A stretch of DNA of 64,000 nt, from the NCBI RefSeq assembly GCF_017592555.1, contig NZ_JAGFNS010000032.1:1-64000 (forward strand), in the 5' to 3' direction. This document shows positions 47,030 through 57,618 of the stretch, one piece after another. The notes beneath the pieces are model-generated. The model ran no database searches, was not told the DNA's origin, and saw only the letters and a list, made by a program, of their open reading frames with translations. Source of the DNA: Actinoplanes flavus (GTDB taxonomy: Bacteria; Actinomycetota; Actinomycetes; Mycobacteriales; Micromonosporaceae). The position numbers and the translations under genes were made by a program. Positions within the stretch are counted from its first letter, which is position 1, and each line of letters opens with the position of its first letter.

Positions 47030-49837
47030 TCATGAGTTTCCGTAGGGGATGAGCACCTCGGCGCCGCGATGCACCGAGCGGTCGAAGTGCAGGGCGCGCC
47101 ACGGGCGCGGGTACCAGTTCGGCGCCCCGCTCCCCGGGTAGTAGGGCGCCAGCTCGCTGCCGTGCACGTCCAGGGCCACCCAGGAGCCGATCGCGTCGGT
47201 GCGGGCGGCGTGCCCACCGAGACTGTCCCGCAGCAACCCGGCCCCGCGCCACCAGCCCAGCACGTGCAGCCGCCGCTCCGGACCCTGCCGCAGCACCGTG
47301 CGCAGCTGGTCACCGGCCACCTTGCCACCGGGCAGCGCGTCGGCCGCGTAGATCAGGATGAAGTGCGGCCGGTCGGCCGGCCACGCGGCGGTCGCCTCGG
47401 CGGCGGCGTCCTCGAGCAGCCAGTCCACGTTCTCCGCGTCGTACCACCCGCAGTCCGGGATCCGCGCGTGCAGCGCCTCGGCGGCCGTCCGGGCGTCGGC
47501 GTCCAGGCAGACCACCGAGAACCGGGCGCCTTCCGGGGTGAACTGCGCGGCCAGCGAGCGGCCCGCGGTGGCCAGCACGGCGCAGGCCTCGTCCACCCGG
47601 GTGCCGAGAACGGCCAGGTTCCGGCCGGGGGCACGGCGCAGCACGGTACGGGCGGAGCGTGCCGCCACGTCGATGGTCTCGCCGAGCAGGGCGATCGGCG
47701 CGGCCGGCGACGCGGCGGCCCGCAGCGCGCGGAAGTCCGGGCTGTCGGCGAGTTTCGGGACCACGTCACCGTCGAAGAGCCGGGGCGGCCCCATCTCGGG
47801 CGGGCGCCGCCGCCACAGCCGGTGCTGGAGCGCGGACCACTGCTCCCGGTCGCCGGCCGCCGGCACCCGGACCACGCGGTTCGCCTCGGTCGCGCCGGAG
47901 TCAGCGTTCACCACGGCGTGGTAGCGCGGCAGCGAGTCGGCCGCCGCGTTCGTCTCGGCCAGCACCCGGCGGGCCCGGGGCAGCGCGACCCGCAGACTGA
48001 ACTGGGCCACCAGCGCCGGCCGGCCCCACAGCGCCTCGATCCCGGACACGTCCTGGCTGGCCAGGATCAGGTGGATGCCCTGCGAACGGCCCCGCCGGGC
48101 CAGGTCCTCGAGCAGGTCGACCGCCTCGGCGGCGACCGCGTCCCGGCCGGCCAGCAGCACCTGGAACTCGTCGACCACCGCCACGATCCGCGGCCACGAC
48201 CCCTCCGGATCCTCGGCGCGCAGCTCGGCCAGGTTGGTGACCTCGTGCTGCTTGGCGGCGTCGGCCCGGCGCCGCAGCTCGCCGCTGAGGAACCGGAGCA
48301 GGGCCAGCCCGAACTCCCGGTCGGTGTTGACGTTCACCCCCACCAGGCGCACGTGCGGCAGCCACGTCGGGTCCCGCCGGCCCGGCGCGAACCGGGCGAA
48401 CGACACCCCCTCCTTGAAGTCGAGCAGGTAGAAGGCCAGTTCACGGGGGGAGTAGCGGGCCGCCAGCGCGCCCATCCAGGCGTAGATGAAGTTGGTCTTG
48501 CCGGTGCCGGACGGCCCGGCGATCAGGGCGTGCGGCGGATAGTCGCTCAACGTCACCAGCACCCGGGGACCCTGCGGGCTGTCGCCGAGCGGCGCGGTCA
48601 GCCCGGTGGCCGACTCCTCCCGCCACTCGTCGCCGGCGGCCGGCAGCAGGCTGTCCAGCGCCACCGGGGCCGGGCCGGCGGCCACCGCCTCGGCGATCTG
48701 CCGGCAGGTCACGGTCACCAGGGCCGGCGGCGGGCCCGGGTCCAGGCGGACCGGCAGGTCTCCGGCGCTCCCGATCCGGGCGCCGTCACCGGGTGCGGCC
48801 GCCACCGACTCGATGTCCGGGCCCGGCTCCACGGACAGCCCCCGGATCACCAGGTGCACCCCGCAGGCCGCCCCGGTGCGCAACAGCCGGTCCAGCTGGG
48901 ACCGCTCGTGCCGGGACAGCTCCCCACCGCCGAGCAGCACCGCCACCCGCCACGGCTCCGGCCGGCGCCTGGTGGCCCGGTGCAACTCGCGCAACGAGGA
49001 ATACTCCCCGGCCAGCACCGTCTCGTTGATCCGCCGGACGTGCCCGACCAGCTCGTCGAGCAGCTTCTCCAGCCCGCCCGGCCCGACGAAGGTGAGCACC
49101 CCGGCGGCGGCCAGCGGCGCGAACCCGGCCAGGCCACCGCCCAGGCTCTCCGGGTCGTACCCGATGATCTGGACGTGCCCGGGCGGGCTGCTGCCGAGTG
49201 CCCGCAGCAGCAACCCGGCCGCCACGTCGTCACCGGCCCGCCGGTCGCCCTCGATCACGATGTGGCCGTGGTCGAGCAGCCGCACCAGGGCCGGCACCTC
49301 GGGCGGCCCCTCCTCGCCGACCGGCCCGGTCACCGGCGGCGGCTCGCTCTCCGGCCCGGCCGGCGGCTCGGCGGTCTCGCCCGGCGCGCCGGCCCACGCG
49401 CCACCGGCCCAGACGTCGCCGTCGCCCGGCCCGGCGGGCCCGGGCCGCTCGGTGCGCACCGGTGACGGCACCGGGGCCTCGGGCAGCATGAGGCGGCCCA
49501 CCCGCAGCTCGGCGGCGGCGTCCAGCGGCGTCGCCTCCCAGCTGTGCCAGGGCTCGCCGGCCGCGCCCGGCGCCGCCCGGTCGGCCGCGCCGGCCGCCGC
49601 TCCGGCCAGCGCCGCCAGCTCGGTGTCGTGCCACGCGTCGATCTCACGGATCCGCTCGTCCCGGGTCGCGGCCAGCTTCCGCTTGCGGGCCGTCGCGGCC
49701 GCGCCGACCTTGCGGTGCCGTGCCTCGGCCTGCTCCAGGGCCGCCTGCGCCCGCTCCAGCGCCACCTGCGCGGCGCCGAGCGCGTGGGACAGCCCGGCGC
49801 GGATCTCCATCACCCGGTGCTTGGTGGATTCAGCCAT
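47030..49837 (-). CDS. FtsK/SpoIIIE-type ATPase, soluble, EccC-like layout
   Basis: A 935-residue protein. Residues 1-75 form a coiled coil, 90-185 a Pro/Gly-rich linker, about 185-390 a region resembling a degenerate ATPase (VIEGDRRAGDD, IIGYDPESLGGG) without a P-loop Lys, about 415-670 an active FtsK/SpoIIIE domain (Walker A GPSGTGKT at 441-448, Walker B IVAVVDEF at 551-558, SQGIHLILASQD), and about 710-930 a third unit without Walker A. Degenerate-active-degenerate tandem ATPases recall EccC of type VII secretion, but the N-terminal membrane helices of EccC are missing. The gene sits in a minus-strand cassette; its stop overlaps the start region of the membrane partner. Confidence 0.85.
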   Translation of the reverse strand: MAESTKHRVMEIRAGLSHALGAAQVALERAQAALEQAEARHRKVGAAATARKRKLAATRDERIREIDAWHDTELAALAGAAAGAADRAAPGAAGEPWHSWEATPLDAAAELRVGRLMLPEAPVPSPVRTERPGPAGPGDGDVWAGGAWAGAPGETAEPPAGPESEPPPVTGPVGEEGPPEVPALVRLLDHGHIVIEGDRRAGDDVAAGLLLRALGSSPPGHVQIIGYDPESLGGGLAGFAPLAAAGVLTFVGPGGLEKLLDELVGHVRRINETVLAGEYSSLRELHRATRRRPEPWRVAVLLGGGELSRHERSQLDRLLRTGAACGVHLVIRGLSVEPGPDIESVAAAPGDGARIGSAGDLPVRLDPGPPPALVTVTCRQIAEAVAAGPAPVALDSLLPAAGDEWREESATGLTAPLGDSPQGPRVLVTLSDYPPHALIAGPSGTGKTNFIYAWMGALAARYSPRELAFYLLDFKEGVSFARFAPGRRDPTWLPHVRLVGVNVNTDREFGLALLRFLSGELRRRADAAKQHEVTNLAELRAEDPEGSWPRIVAVVDEFQVLLAGRDAVAAEAVDLLEDLARRGRSQGIHLILASQDVSGIEALWGRPALVAQFSLRVALPRARRVLAETNAAADSLPRYHAVVNADSGATEANRVVRVPAAGDREQWSALQHRLWRRRPPEMGPPRLFDGDVVPKLADSPDFRALRAAASPAAPIALLGETIDVAARSARTVLRRAPGRNLAVLGTRVDEACAVLATAGRSLAAQFTPEGARFSVVCLDADARTAAEALHARIPDCGWYDAENVDWLLEDAAAEATAAWPADRPHFILIYAADALPGGKVAGDQLRTVLRQGPERRLHVLGWWRGAGLLRDSLGGHAARTDAIGSWVALDVHGSELAPYYPGSGAPNWYPRPWRALHFDRSVHRGAEVLIPYGNS

Positions 49838-49879
49838 GACCCGCCGGCATCGTCGCAGTTACGGAAATCCGGGCGCGGC

Positions 49880-50785
49880 TCACCGCTCGTCCTCCGGGGC
49901 CCCGGGGCGGGACCGGGCCGGCTCCGGCGCGTCCGGGGACAGGGCGTCCGCGTCCCGGCCCAGCCGGGCCAGCAGGATCCCGGTCAGGACGCTCGCGGTC
50001 ACCGCGGTGTCGGCCGGGTGGCCCGGCGGCCGGTCGCCGCGTTTCTCCTGCTGCTCCTGGACCGGCACCCGGCAGATGCGGTCCAGCAGGGTCTCCAGCA
50101 CACCCGGCTCGGTGCCCGGCAGCAGCGCCCGGACCCGGCCCTCCGCCGCGGTCCGCAGGCGGGGCACGTCCTCCGGGCGGGGATCGTGGCCGAGCAGGTC
50201 GCCGGCCAGCCGGTGCAGCACCGGGGGAGTGACCGCGGACAGGCCCAGCCCGGTCGACGCGTTCACCGCGTGCAGCTCGCGCCCGAGCCGGGCCCGGTCG
50301 CCGGAACGCACCCCGGCGGCGATCCGGCGCAGCAGCTCGGCGGAGTCCGGCGACTCGCCGGACCCGGAGCGCTCACCGGGCGGCTGCTCGCCGGTCAGCT
50401 CGGCGACCCGCCGCTGCCACCACGGGCCCAGCGACTCCACCGGCGCGGCCCCGGTCCGCTCCGGGCGGGGACGCTCCTCCTCCCGGCGCAGGCCCTCGCG
50501 CCACTCCTGGCCGGCCGGGGCGCCGGGCACACCGGTCAGGCCGAGGACCGCGAGATAGCGGTCCAGGGCCTCCTGGGTGCCCCGCAGGGCGGCCACCGCG
50601 TTCTCCACGTGCTCGCCCGCGTGGCCGAGCCGGGCCACGCCGATGTCCTGGCTGGACTCCTCCTGGACCCAGCGGATCAGCTCGGTGGCGGCGCGCAGCT
50701 TCTCCAGCGCCGCGGTCACCAGCCCCGTCGGCAGGTCGTCGGAGGTCGCCCGGAGCTGGGCGCCGAGTTCCTGGAGCAGCGACAT
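49880..50785 (-). CDS. Hypothetical protein of the FtsK cassette
   Basis: A 301-residue soluble protein. The N-terminal 90 residues are helical (LLQELGAQLRATSDDLPTGL, LIRWVQEESSQDIGVARLGH). After a Pro/Arg-rich linker, a second helical domain of about 150 residues follows (ELLRRIAAGVRSGDRARLGR, VLETLLDRICRVPVQ). The tail is acidic and disordered. No motif gives a function. ATG at 50785 lies 4 bp after the stop of the small helical protein gene and the frame ends 42 bp before the FtsK gene, so it is co-transcribed. It could be a chaperone or adaptor for the small protein. Confidence 0.75.
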   Translation of the reverse strand: MSLLQELGAQLRATSDDLPTGLVTAALEKLRAATELIRWVQEESSQDIGVARLGHAGEHVENAVAALRGTQEALDRYLAVLGLTGVPGAPAGQEWREGLRREEERPRPERTGAAPVESLGPWWQRRVAELTGEQPPGERSGSGESPDSAELLRRIAAGVRSGDRARLGRELHAVNASTGLGLSAVTPPVLHRLAGDLLGHDPRPEDVPRLRTAAEGRVRALLPGTEPGVLETLLDRICRVPVQEQQEKRGDRPPGHPADTAVTASVLTGILLARLGRDADALSPDAPEPARSRPGAPEDER

Positions 50786-50789
50786 CGCG

Positions 50790-51050
50790 TCAGAGGCTCG
50801 CCGTGTAGGTGTGCGCCTGCTCGACCGCCGCGACGGTGGCGTTGAACCCGTCCTCCAGCTGCTGCTCGGCGTGCGAGAGCGAGGCGTGGGCGGCGCCGAC
50901 CGCGTCGTTGGCGCTGCCGTCGAGGGCGGCGGCCAGGCTCTGCTGGGCCTCGCCGATCTTCTCCTTCGCCGCCTGGATCGCCTGTTGCCCCTCGGTGACC
51001 TGCTGAAGCGCGGCCTCCACGGCAGCTCTGAGTTCGGCGACACTGGCCAC
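50790..51050 (-). CDS. Small helical protein of WXG100 size, DUF6244-like (tentative)
   Basis: An 86-residue all-helical protein: helix 1 (SVAELRAAVEAALQQVTEGQ), a long middle helix (AIQAAKEKIGEAQQSLAAAL), a Gly-Ser turn, and a last helix (SLSHAEQQLEDGFNATVAAV) ending YTASL. Size and helix-turn-helix shape match ESX/WXG100 substrates, but no WxG motif is present. I recall similar short proteins in Micromonosporaceae annotated DUF6244; this was not searched. GTG at 51050 follows AGGAGG with eight bases. It is the first gene of the cassette, as small substrates often are in type VII loci. The 282 bases upstream (51051-51332) hold the presumed promoter and no credible gene. Confidence 0.75.
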   Translation of the reverse strand: MASVAELRAAVEAALQQVTEGQQAIQAAKEKIGEAQQSLAAALDGSANDAVGAAHASLSHAEQQLEDGFNATVAAVEQAHTYTASL

Positions 51051-51332
51051 CCGGGCAGCCTCCTGTGCGGGTTTCACGACTTGCGGTCCCAGCCTACCGC
51101 CCGGTTCCGGCCCGGCTGTCCTCGGTCGCCCGGATTTGGCAGACCGTGCCAGGCGCGGCACGGCGCCGGGTTACCCCGGTACGGCCGAAGATCGTGCAGG
51201 TGGGATCGTATCGAACGAAGATCCACAGTGGAGAGCGGGGGCCCGGCGCCGATGATCGGCGGCGGCCCGACACCCGTCCCCCGGGTGACCGACACGCCCT
51301 CGACCGTGGGCGGCCGGAGAGCCGCGGGAGCG

Positions 51333-51773
51333 TCAGCGGGGGACCGAGGAGGGCCCGCGGACCTCGGCGCCCAGGGCGGTGACCCGGGCACGGAGCCCAC
51401 GGTCGGCGGTCACGACGATGGTGCGCCTGGTGGCGGCGCTCACCCGTACCAGATCAACGATCTTGTCGTCGCCGGAGCCGGTGGCGCGCTCGACGCGCAC
51501 GCCGCCCGGAGCTCGCGCGATGTCCCTGGCCCGGCCCTCGACCACCAGGACCACCTCGACCGGGGCCGGGACGTCCGGCAGGCCGGCGGCGGGCACCGCG
51601 GCCAGGCGGTCACGCAGCCGCTCGGCCGCGCCCGCCCGGTCGCGCCACCAGCCGTCCGGAACCGAGCCGACGACGTTCGCGCCGTCGACGACCACCAGCG
51701 GGACATCGGGGTCGCCGGAATCGGGCGCCAAGAACTCCGGGGTCAGGGAGGGTGGATCGGAGGGCACAGCCAT
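51333..51773 (-). CDS. NYN/PIN-like nuclease-domain protein
   Basis: A 146-residue protein with LVVVDGANVVGSVPDGWW at about 26-43, the acidic first strand of NYN/PIN nucleases, EVVLVVEGRARD in the middle, GSGDDKIVDLV with two Asp, and IVVTADRGLRARV near the end. These four acidic positions fit a metal-dependent RNase site. The small size suits a stand-alone NYN domain. ATG at 51773 is the likely start, though its ribosome site (AGTAGG) is weak. It lies upstream of, and on the same strand as, the FtsK cassette and divergent from clpC; a link to the cassette is not shown. Confidence 0.75.
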   Translation of the reverse strand: MAVPSDPPSLTPEFLAPDSGDPDVPLVVVDGANVVGSVPDGWWRDRAGAAERLRDRLAAVPAAGLPDVPAPVEVVLVVEGRARDIARAPGGVRVERATGSGDDKIVDLVRVSAATRRTIVVTADRGLRARVTALGAEVRGPSSVPR

Positions 51774-51776
51774 GAA

Positions 51777-51797
51777 GTTGAGCCTACTGGAGTCAAG
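51777..51797. promoter_or_regulatory. HAIR-like (HspR) element in the clpC promoter region
   Basis: GTTGAGC-N7-AGTCAAG matches the HspR-binding HAIR consensus (CTTGAGT-N7-ACTCAAG) at 11 of 14 positions with the exact seven-base spacer. It lies 134 bp before the clpC-type gene, and Clp/Hsp100 genes are known HspR targets in actinobacteria. It also touches the start region of the divergent NYN gene. Inference from pattern only. Confidence 0.4.
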
Positions 51798-51930
51798 TTT
51801 TGGCATGATCCGGGAATCGCCGGGGCGGTTCACGCGGTTCCAACCCCCGGACGGCACGAGTTTGCCGCCCGGGCGGCCGGGTAGCCCCTGCGGGGGACCA
51901 GGGCCCGAGGTACCAGGAGAAGAGAGACAG

Positions 51931-54456
<2,526 letters not shown>

Positions 54457-54466
54457 TCCCGGCAGC

Positions 54467-54496
54467 GACGGGCGCCCTCACGCCAGGGCGCCCGTC
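54467..54496. terminator. Bidirectional hairpin between clpC-type and LysR genes
   Basis: GACGGGCGCCCT (54467-54478) and AGGGCGCCCGTC (54485-54496) are exact inverted copies around six bases, in the 44-bp gap of a convergent pair. Confidence 0.85.
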
Positions 54497-54500
54497 CGCG

Positions 54501-55484
54501 TCACGCCGCGGCCAGCTGGCTGCTGCCGCCGCCCAGGTGGGTCTGGGTGCGGATCCACTCCATGTAGTTCTCGTTGCGCGCCAGGATCTCCTGGTACGCC
54601 TCCTGCGCGTGGCCCATCAGGTTGGGCGCGCTGCGGGCGGCCTGCGAGTCCGGGTGCCAGCCGAGGATCATCCGCCAGCGCAGCGGCGCACCCATCAGCG
54701 GCCGGCTGACCAGCCCGGCCGGCGCGCGGAAGGTGGGCTGGCAGAGCCCGATCGCGGAGCCCAGCTCCACCATGTCGACGCAGTTGCGGACGTCCGACTC
54801 CAGCACCCGGCGCGGTGCGAAGCCGGCCCGCGCGCAGGCCGCGGCGAAACAATCGGCGAAGCAGCCGTCCCCGGCGCTGGCCACCCAGTGCTCCTCGGCC
54901 AGGTCGGCCAGGTCGACCTCCATGTTCTTGGCCTGTGGGTGGTCCTCCGGCATCAGCACGCACACCGCGTCGATGCCGATCGTCTCCCAGACCAGTCCGT
55001 ACTCCGCCGAGGGGATGGCGTCGCCGCAGACGCCCACCTGTGCGTAGTCCAGCTTGCCGGCGAGCACCATGTTCGACAGCTCGGAGATGTAGTACGACGC
55101 GTGGGTGGAGATCTGCGCCTCCGGCTGGGTGGCCGACAGGCGGTGCACCAGGTGTGCCACGACCGGGCCGCTGATGGCGCCGATCCGGTACCTGCTCATC
55201 GTGTCGTGCCCGCCGCCGGCGGCCAGCCGGGCCGCCTCGTCCTGCAGGCCCTTCATCGCCGGCAGCAACACCCTGGCGCGGGACAGCACCAGCTCTCCCA
55301 GGGCCGTGGGGCGCGCGCCCCGGCGGTCACGATCGAACAGCGGGCCACCCAGAGTGCGCTCGATCCGCTGGAGTTGGGCGGTGAGTGCAGGCTGGGCAAG
55401 GCCGAGTTGTGACGCGGCCTTGGTCACGCTGCCGGTCTCCGCGATGGCGCAGACCACCTTCAGATGCCGCAGCTCGAGGTTCAT
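54501..55484 (-). CDS. LysR-family transcriptional regulator
   Basis: A 327-residue LysR regulator. The N-terminal winged helix-turn-helix is clear (LRHLKVVCAIAETGSVTKAA, then LGLAQPALTAQLQRIERTLG, then LFDRD). The effector domain (about 95-300) is of the periplasmic-binding-protein type, with YRIGAISGPVVAHLV opening it. Five Cys in the effector domain (GCFADCFAAACAR in part) are more than usual and might make it redox- or metal-responsive, an inference only. The neighbouring upstream gene is a hemerythrin. ATG at 55484 is the family start; its target genes are not evident. Confidence 0.92.
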   Translation of the reverse strand: MNLELRHLKVVCAIAETGSVTKAASQLGLAQPALTAQLQRIERTLGGPLFDRDRRGARPTALGELVLSRARVLLPAMKGLQDEAARLAAGGGHDTMSRYRIGAISGPVVAHLVHRLSATQPEAQISTHASYYISELSNMVLAGKLDYAQVGVCGDAIPSAEYGLVWETIGIDAVCVLMPEDHPQAKNMEVDLADLAEEHWVASAGDGCFADCFAAACARAGFAPRRVLESDVRNCVDMVELGSAIGLCQPTFRAPAGLVSRPLMGAPLRWRMILGWHPDSQAARSAPNLMGHAQEAYQEILARNENYMEWIRTQTHLGGGSSQLAAA

Positions 55485-55609
55485 AGCGTGACGTTAGGAC
55501 TAGAACGGGAGGGAATGCTAGTCCGGGAAGCGTGGAATGATCGGCGACCTGTGACAAACGTATGAACGAACAGGACAACCCGTGCTTACCGCCTGTAGTT
55601 CATTTATCG

Positions 55610-56176
55610 TCACAGATCGCTCATGTACGTCGTACGCGCGGTGACCGCGTCCCGCAGCTTGTCCACCACGCCCACGATCGGATCGACCACCTTGTTCCAC
55701 GGCGGCGACGACGGCGTGGCCGGGTGCGGGCGCGTCGGCGCCGCCTCCTCGGCCGTCTCGAACCGGTTGCCGAGCCGGATCAGATCCTCGGCCGAGACCA
55801 TCTGCTCCAGCAGCGGCAGCAGTTCCGCGGCGTCGGCCGCCACGTGCCGCTCGATCGCGGCGCCGAACTCGGCCACGTCGCCGTCGCTCAGCAACCGCAG
55901 CAGCCGCGCGTCCTCGGCCAGCTCCCGGTCGGCGATCTGGTCACCGCCGGGCACCGCGGACCGGACCGCCGGATAGAGGTACTGCTCCTCGGCGCACAGG
56001 TGCCGGGACACCACGGCGACCAGCACGGAGGCGACCCGCTCGTCGGCGGGGTCGCTCCGGAGCCGCCGGGCCAGGGCGAGGATCTGCCGGTGCTGCTCGC
56101 CGACCACGTCGACGATGCTGCGGCCGGAGGTCTCGCCGCCGGTCGGCGGCAGCGGGGGAAGATTCACGTCGGACAC
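55610..56176 (-). CDS. Hemerythrin HHE domain protein
   Basis: A 188-residue protein with the hemerythrin four-helix pattern: His in EQHRQILALARRL, HxxxE in RHLCAEEQYLYP, and a third His/Glu pair in ERHVAADAAELLPLLEQM. These residues would bind a di-iron centre for oxygen, nitric oxide or iron sensing. The C-terminus is Pro-rich and then helical. GTG at 56176 gives a compact protein; the frame continues upstream without a ribosome site into the region shared with the divergent M20 hydrolase gene. Confidence 0.82.
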   Translation of the reverse strand: MSDVNLPPLPPTGGETSGRSIVDVVGEQHRQILALARRLRSDPADERVASVLVAVVSRHLCAEEQYLYPAVRSAVPGGDQIADRELAEDARLLRLLSDGDVAEFGAAIERHVAADAAELLPLLEQMVSAEDLIRLGNRFETAEEAAPTRPHPATPSSPPWNKVVDPIVGVVDKLRDAVTARTTYMSDL

Positions 56177-56288
56177 GGCCGTCCCGATACCCGTCCCGGC
56201 TCTCCGCCCAAACCCCCGTCCGACCGCCCCGCCCGCCACCGGTAGATCGGACTGAAGGCTCTTTACACTCGGCTGGTAAGAAGGGCGG

Positions 56289-57596
56289 ATGGACACCACC
56301 GCCGAGAGCGAGGTCACCGGCCTCTGCCGTGACCTGCTGCGCATCGACACCACCAACACCGGCGACCAGCGGACCACCGTGGGCGAGCGGGCCGCCGCGG
56401 AATACGTCGCCGGGAAACTGGATGAGGTCGGGATCGAGTCGCGGCTGCTGGAGTCGGCGCCGAAACGGGCCAACCTGATCGCCCGGATACCCGGCGCCGA
56501 CCCGTCCCGGGGCGCGCTGCTCGTCCACGGCCACCTCGACGTGGTGCCGGCCGACGCGAGCGAGTGGTCGGTTCCGCCGTTCTCCGGCGAGGAGAAGGAC
56601 GGCTACCTGTGGGGCCGCGGTGCGGTCGACATGAAGGACTTCGACGCCATGGTGCTGGCCGTCGTCCGCGACTGGAAACGCACCGGCTACGTCCCGCCGC
56701 GCGACATCGTCCTGGCGTACACCGCCGACGAGGAGGCCGGCATGGAGTACGGCTCCCAGTGGCTGGCCCGCGACCACGCCGACGCGTTCGAGGGCTGCAC
56801 CGAGGCGATCGGCGAGGTCGGCGGATACTCGTACACCGTCAACGACGACCTTCGCCTCTATCTCGTGCAGACCGCCGAGAAGGGACTCGACTGGCTGCGG
56901 CTGCACGCCACCGGGCGGCCCGGCCACGGCTCCTTCATCCACGACGACAACGCGGTCACCGCGCTCGCCGAAGCCGTCGCGCGGGTCGGCCGGCACCGGT
57001 TCCCGACCGTCGTCACCCCGACCGTACGGGCCTTCCTCGAGCAGGTCAGCGACGCGCTGGAGATCGAGCTCGACCCGGACGAGCCGGAGCTGGCGGTGGC
57101 CAAGCTCGGCCCGATCGCCAACCTGATCGGCGCCACCCTGCGCAACACCGCCAACCCGACCCGCCTGGAAGCCGGCTACAAGGACAACGTCATCCCGGGC
57201 CGGGCGTCGGCCACCATCGACTGCCGGACCCTGCCGGGCCACGCCGACGCGTTCCTGCGCGAACTGCGCGACGTGATCGGGCCGGACCTGGAGATCGAGC
57301 ACGTGCACCAGCAGCCGGCCGTGGAGACCTCCTTCGACGGCGCCCTGGTCGACGCCATGGGGGCCGCGCTGCGCGCCGAGGACCCGGGAGCGCGTACCGT
57401 GCCGTACCTGATGTCCGGCGGCACCGACGCCAAGGCCTTCGCCACGCTCGGCATCCGCTGCTTCGGCTTCGCGCCCCTGCGGCTGCCTCCGGATCTCAAC
57501 TTCAGTGCCCTCTTCCACGGCATCGACGAGCGAGTTCCGGTGGAAGGACTAAAGTTCGGCGTGCGTGTGCTCGACCGTTTGCTCCGAAACAGCTGA
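56289..57596 (+). CDS. M20/M25/M40-family metallohydrolase
   Basis: A 435-residue zinc peptidase or amidohydrolase. Metal ligands appear in order: GHLDVVP, GRGAVDMKDFDAM, ADEEAGMEYGS (general-base Glu) and late HGIDERVP. The dimerisation/lid domain sits in the middle (GRPGHGSFIHDDNA). Such enzymes act on dipeptides, N-acyl amino acids or succinyl-diaminopimelate; this sequence does not reveal which. ATG at 56289 follows AGAAGGG. The gene is followed 22 bp later by a His-rich protein gene, probably in the same transcript. Confidence 0.92.
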   Translation: MDTTAESEVTGLCRDLLRIDTTNTGDQRTTVGERAAAEYVAGKLDEVGIESRLLESAPKRANLIARIPGADPSRGALLVHGHLDVVPADASEWSVPPFSGEEKDGYLWGRGAVDMKDFDAMVLAVVRDWKRTGYVPPRDIVLAYTADEEAGMEYGSQWLARDHADAFEGCTEAIGEVGGYSYTVNDDLRLYLVQTAEKGLDWLRLHATGRPGHGSFIHDDNAVTALAEAVARVGRHRFPTVVTPTVRAFLEQVSDALEIELDPDEPELAVAKLGPIANLIGATLRNTANPTRLEAGYKDNVIPGRASATIDCRTLPGHADAFLRELRDVIGPDLEIEHVHQQPAVETSFDGALVDAMGAALRAEDPGARTVPYLMSGGTDAKAFATLGIRCFGFAPLRLPPDLNFSALFHGIDERVPVEGLKFGVRVLDRLLRNS

Positions 57597-57618
57597 AATC
57601 GGAAGGACCCCCAATTCC

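Noticed and set aside
47069..49465. Long plus-strand frame opposite the FtsK-type ATPase (about 800 codons)
   Set aside because: Same antisense effect: no motif, Arg/Gln/His-rich product, no ribosome site, and the real gene on the minus strand has Walker motifs.
46305..51050. Complete type VII (ESX) secretion locus
   Set aside because: Only an EccC-like ATPase and a WXG100-sized protein are present; EccB, EccD, EccE, mycosin and a WxG motif are all missing, so it is reported only as a possible reduced or different system.
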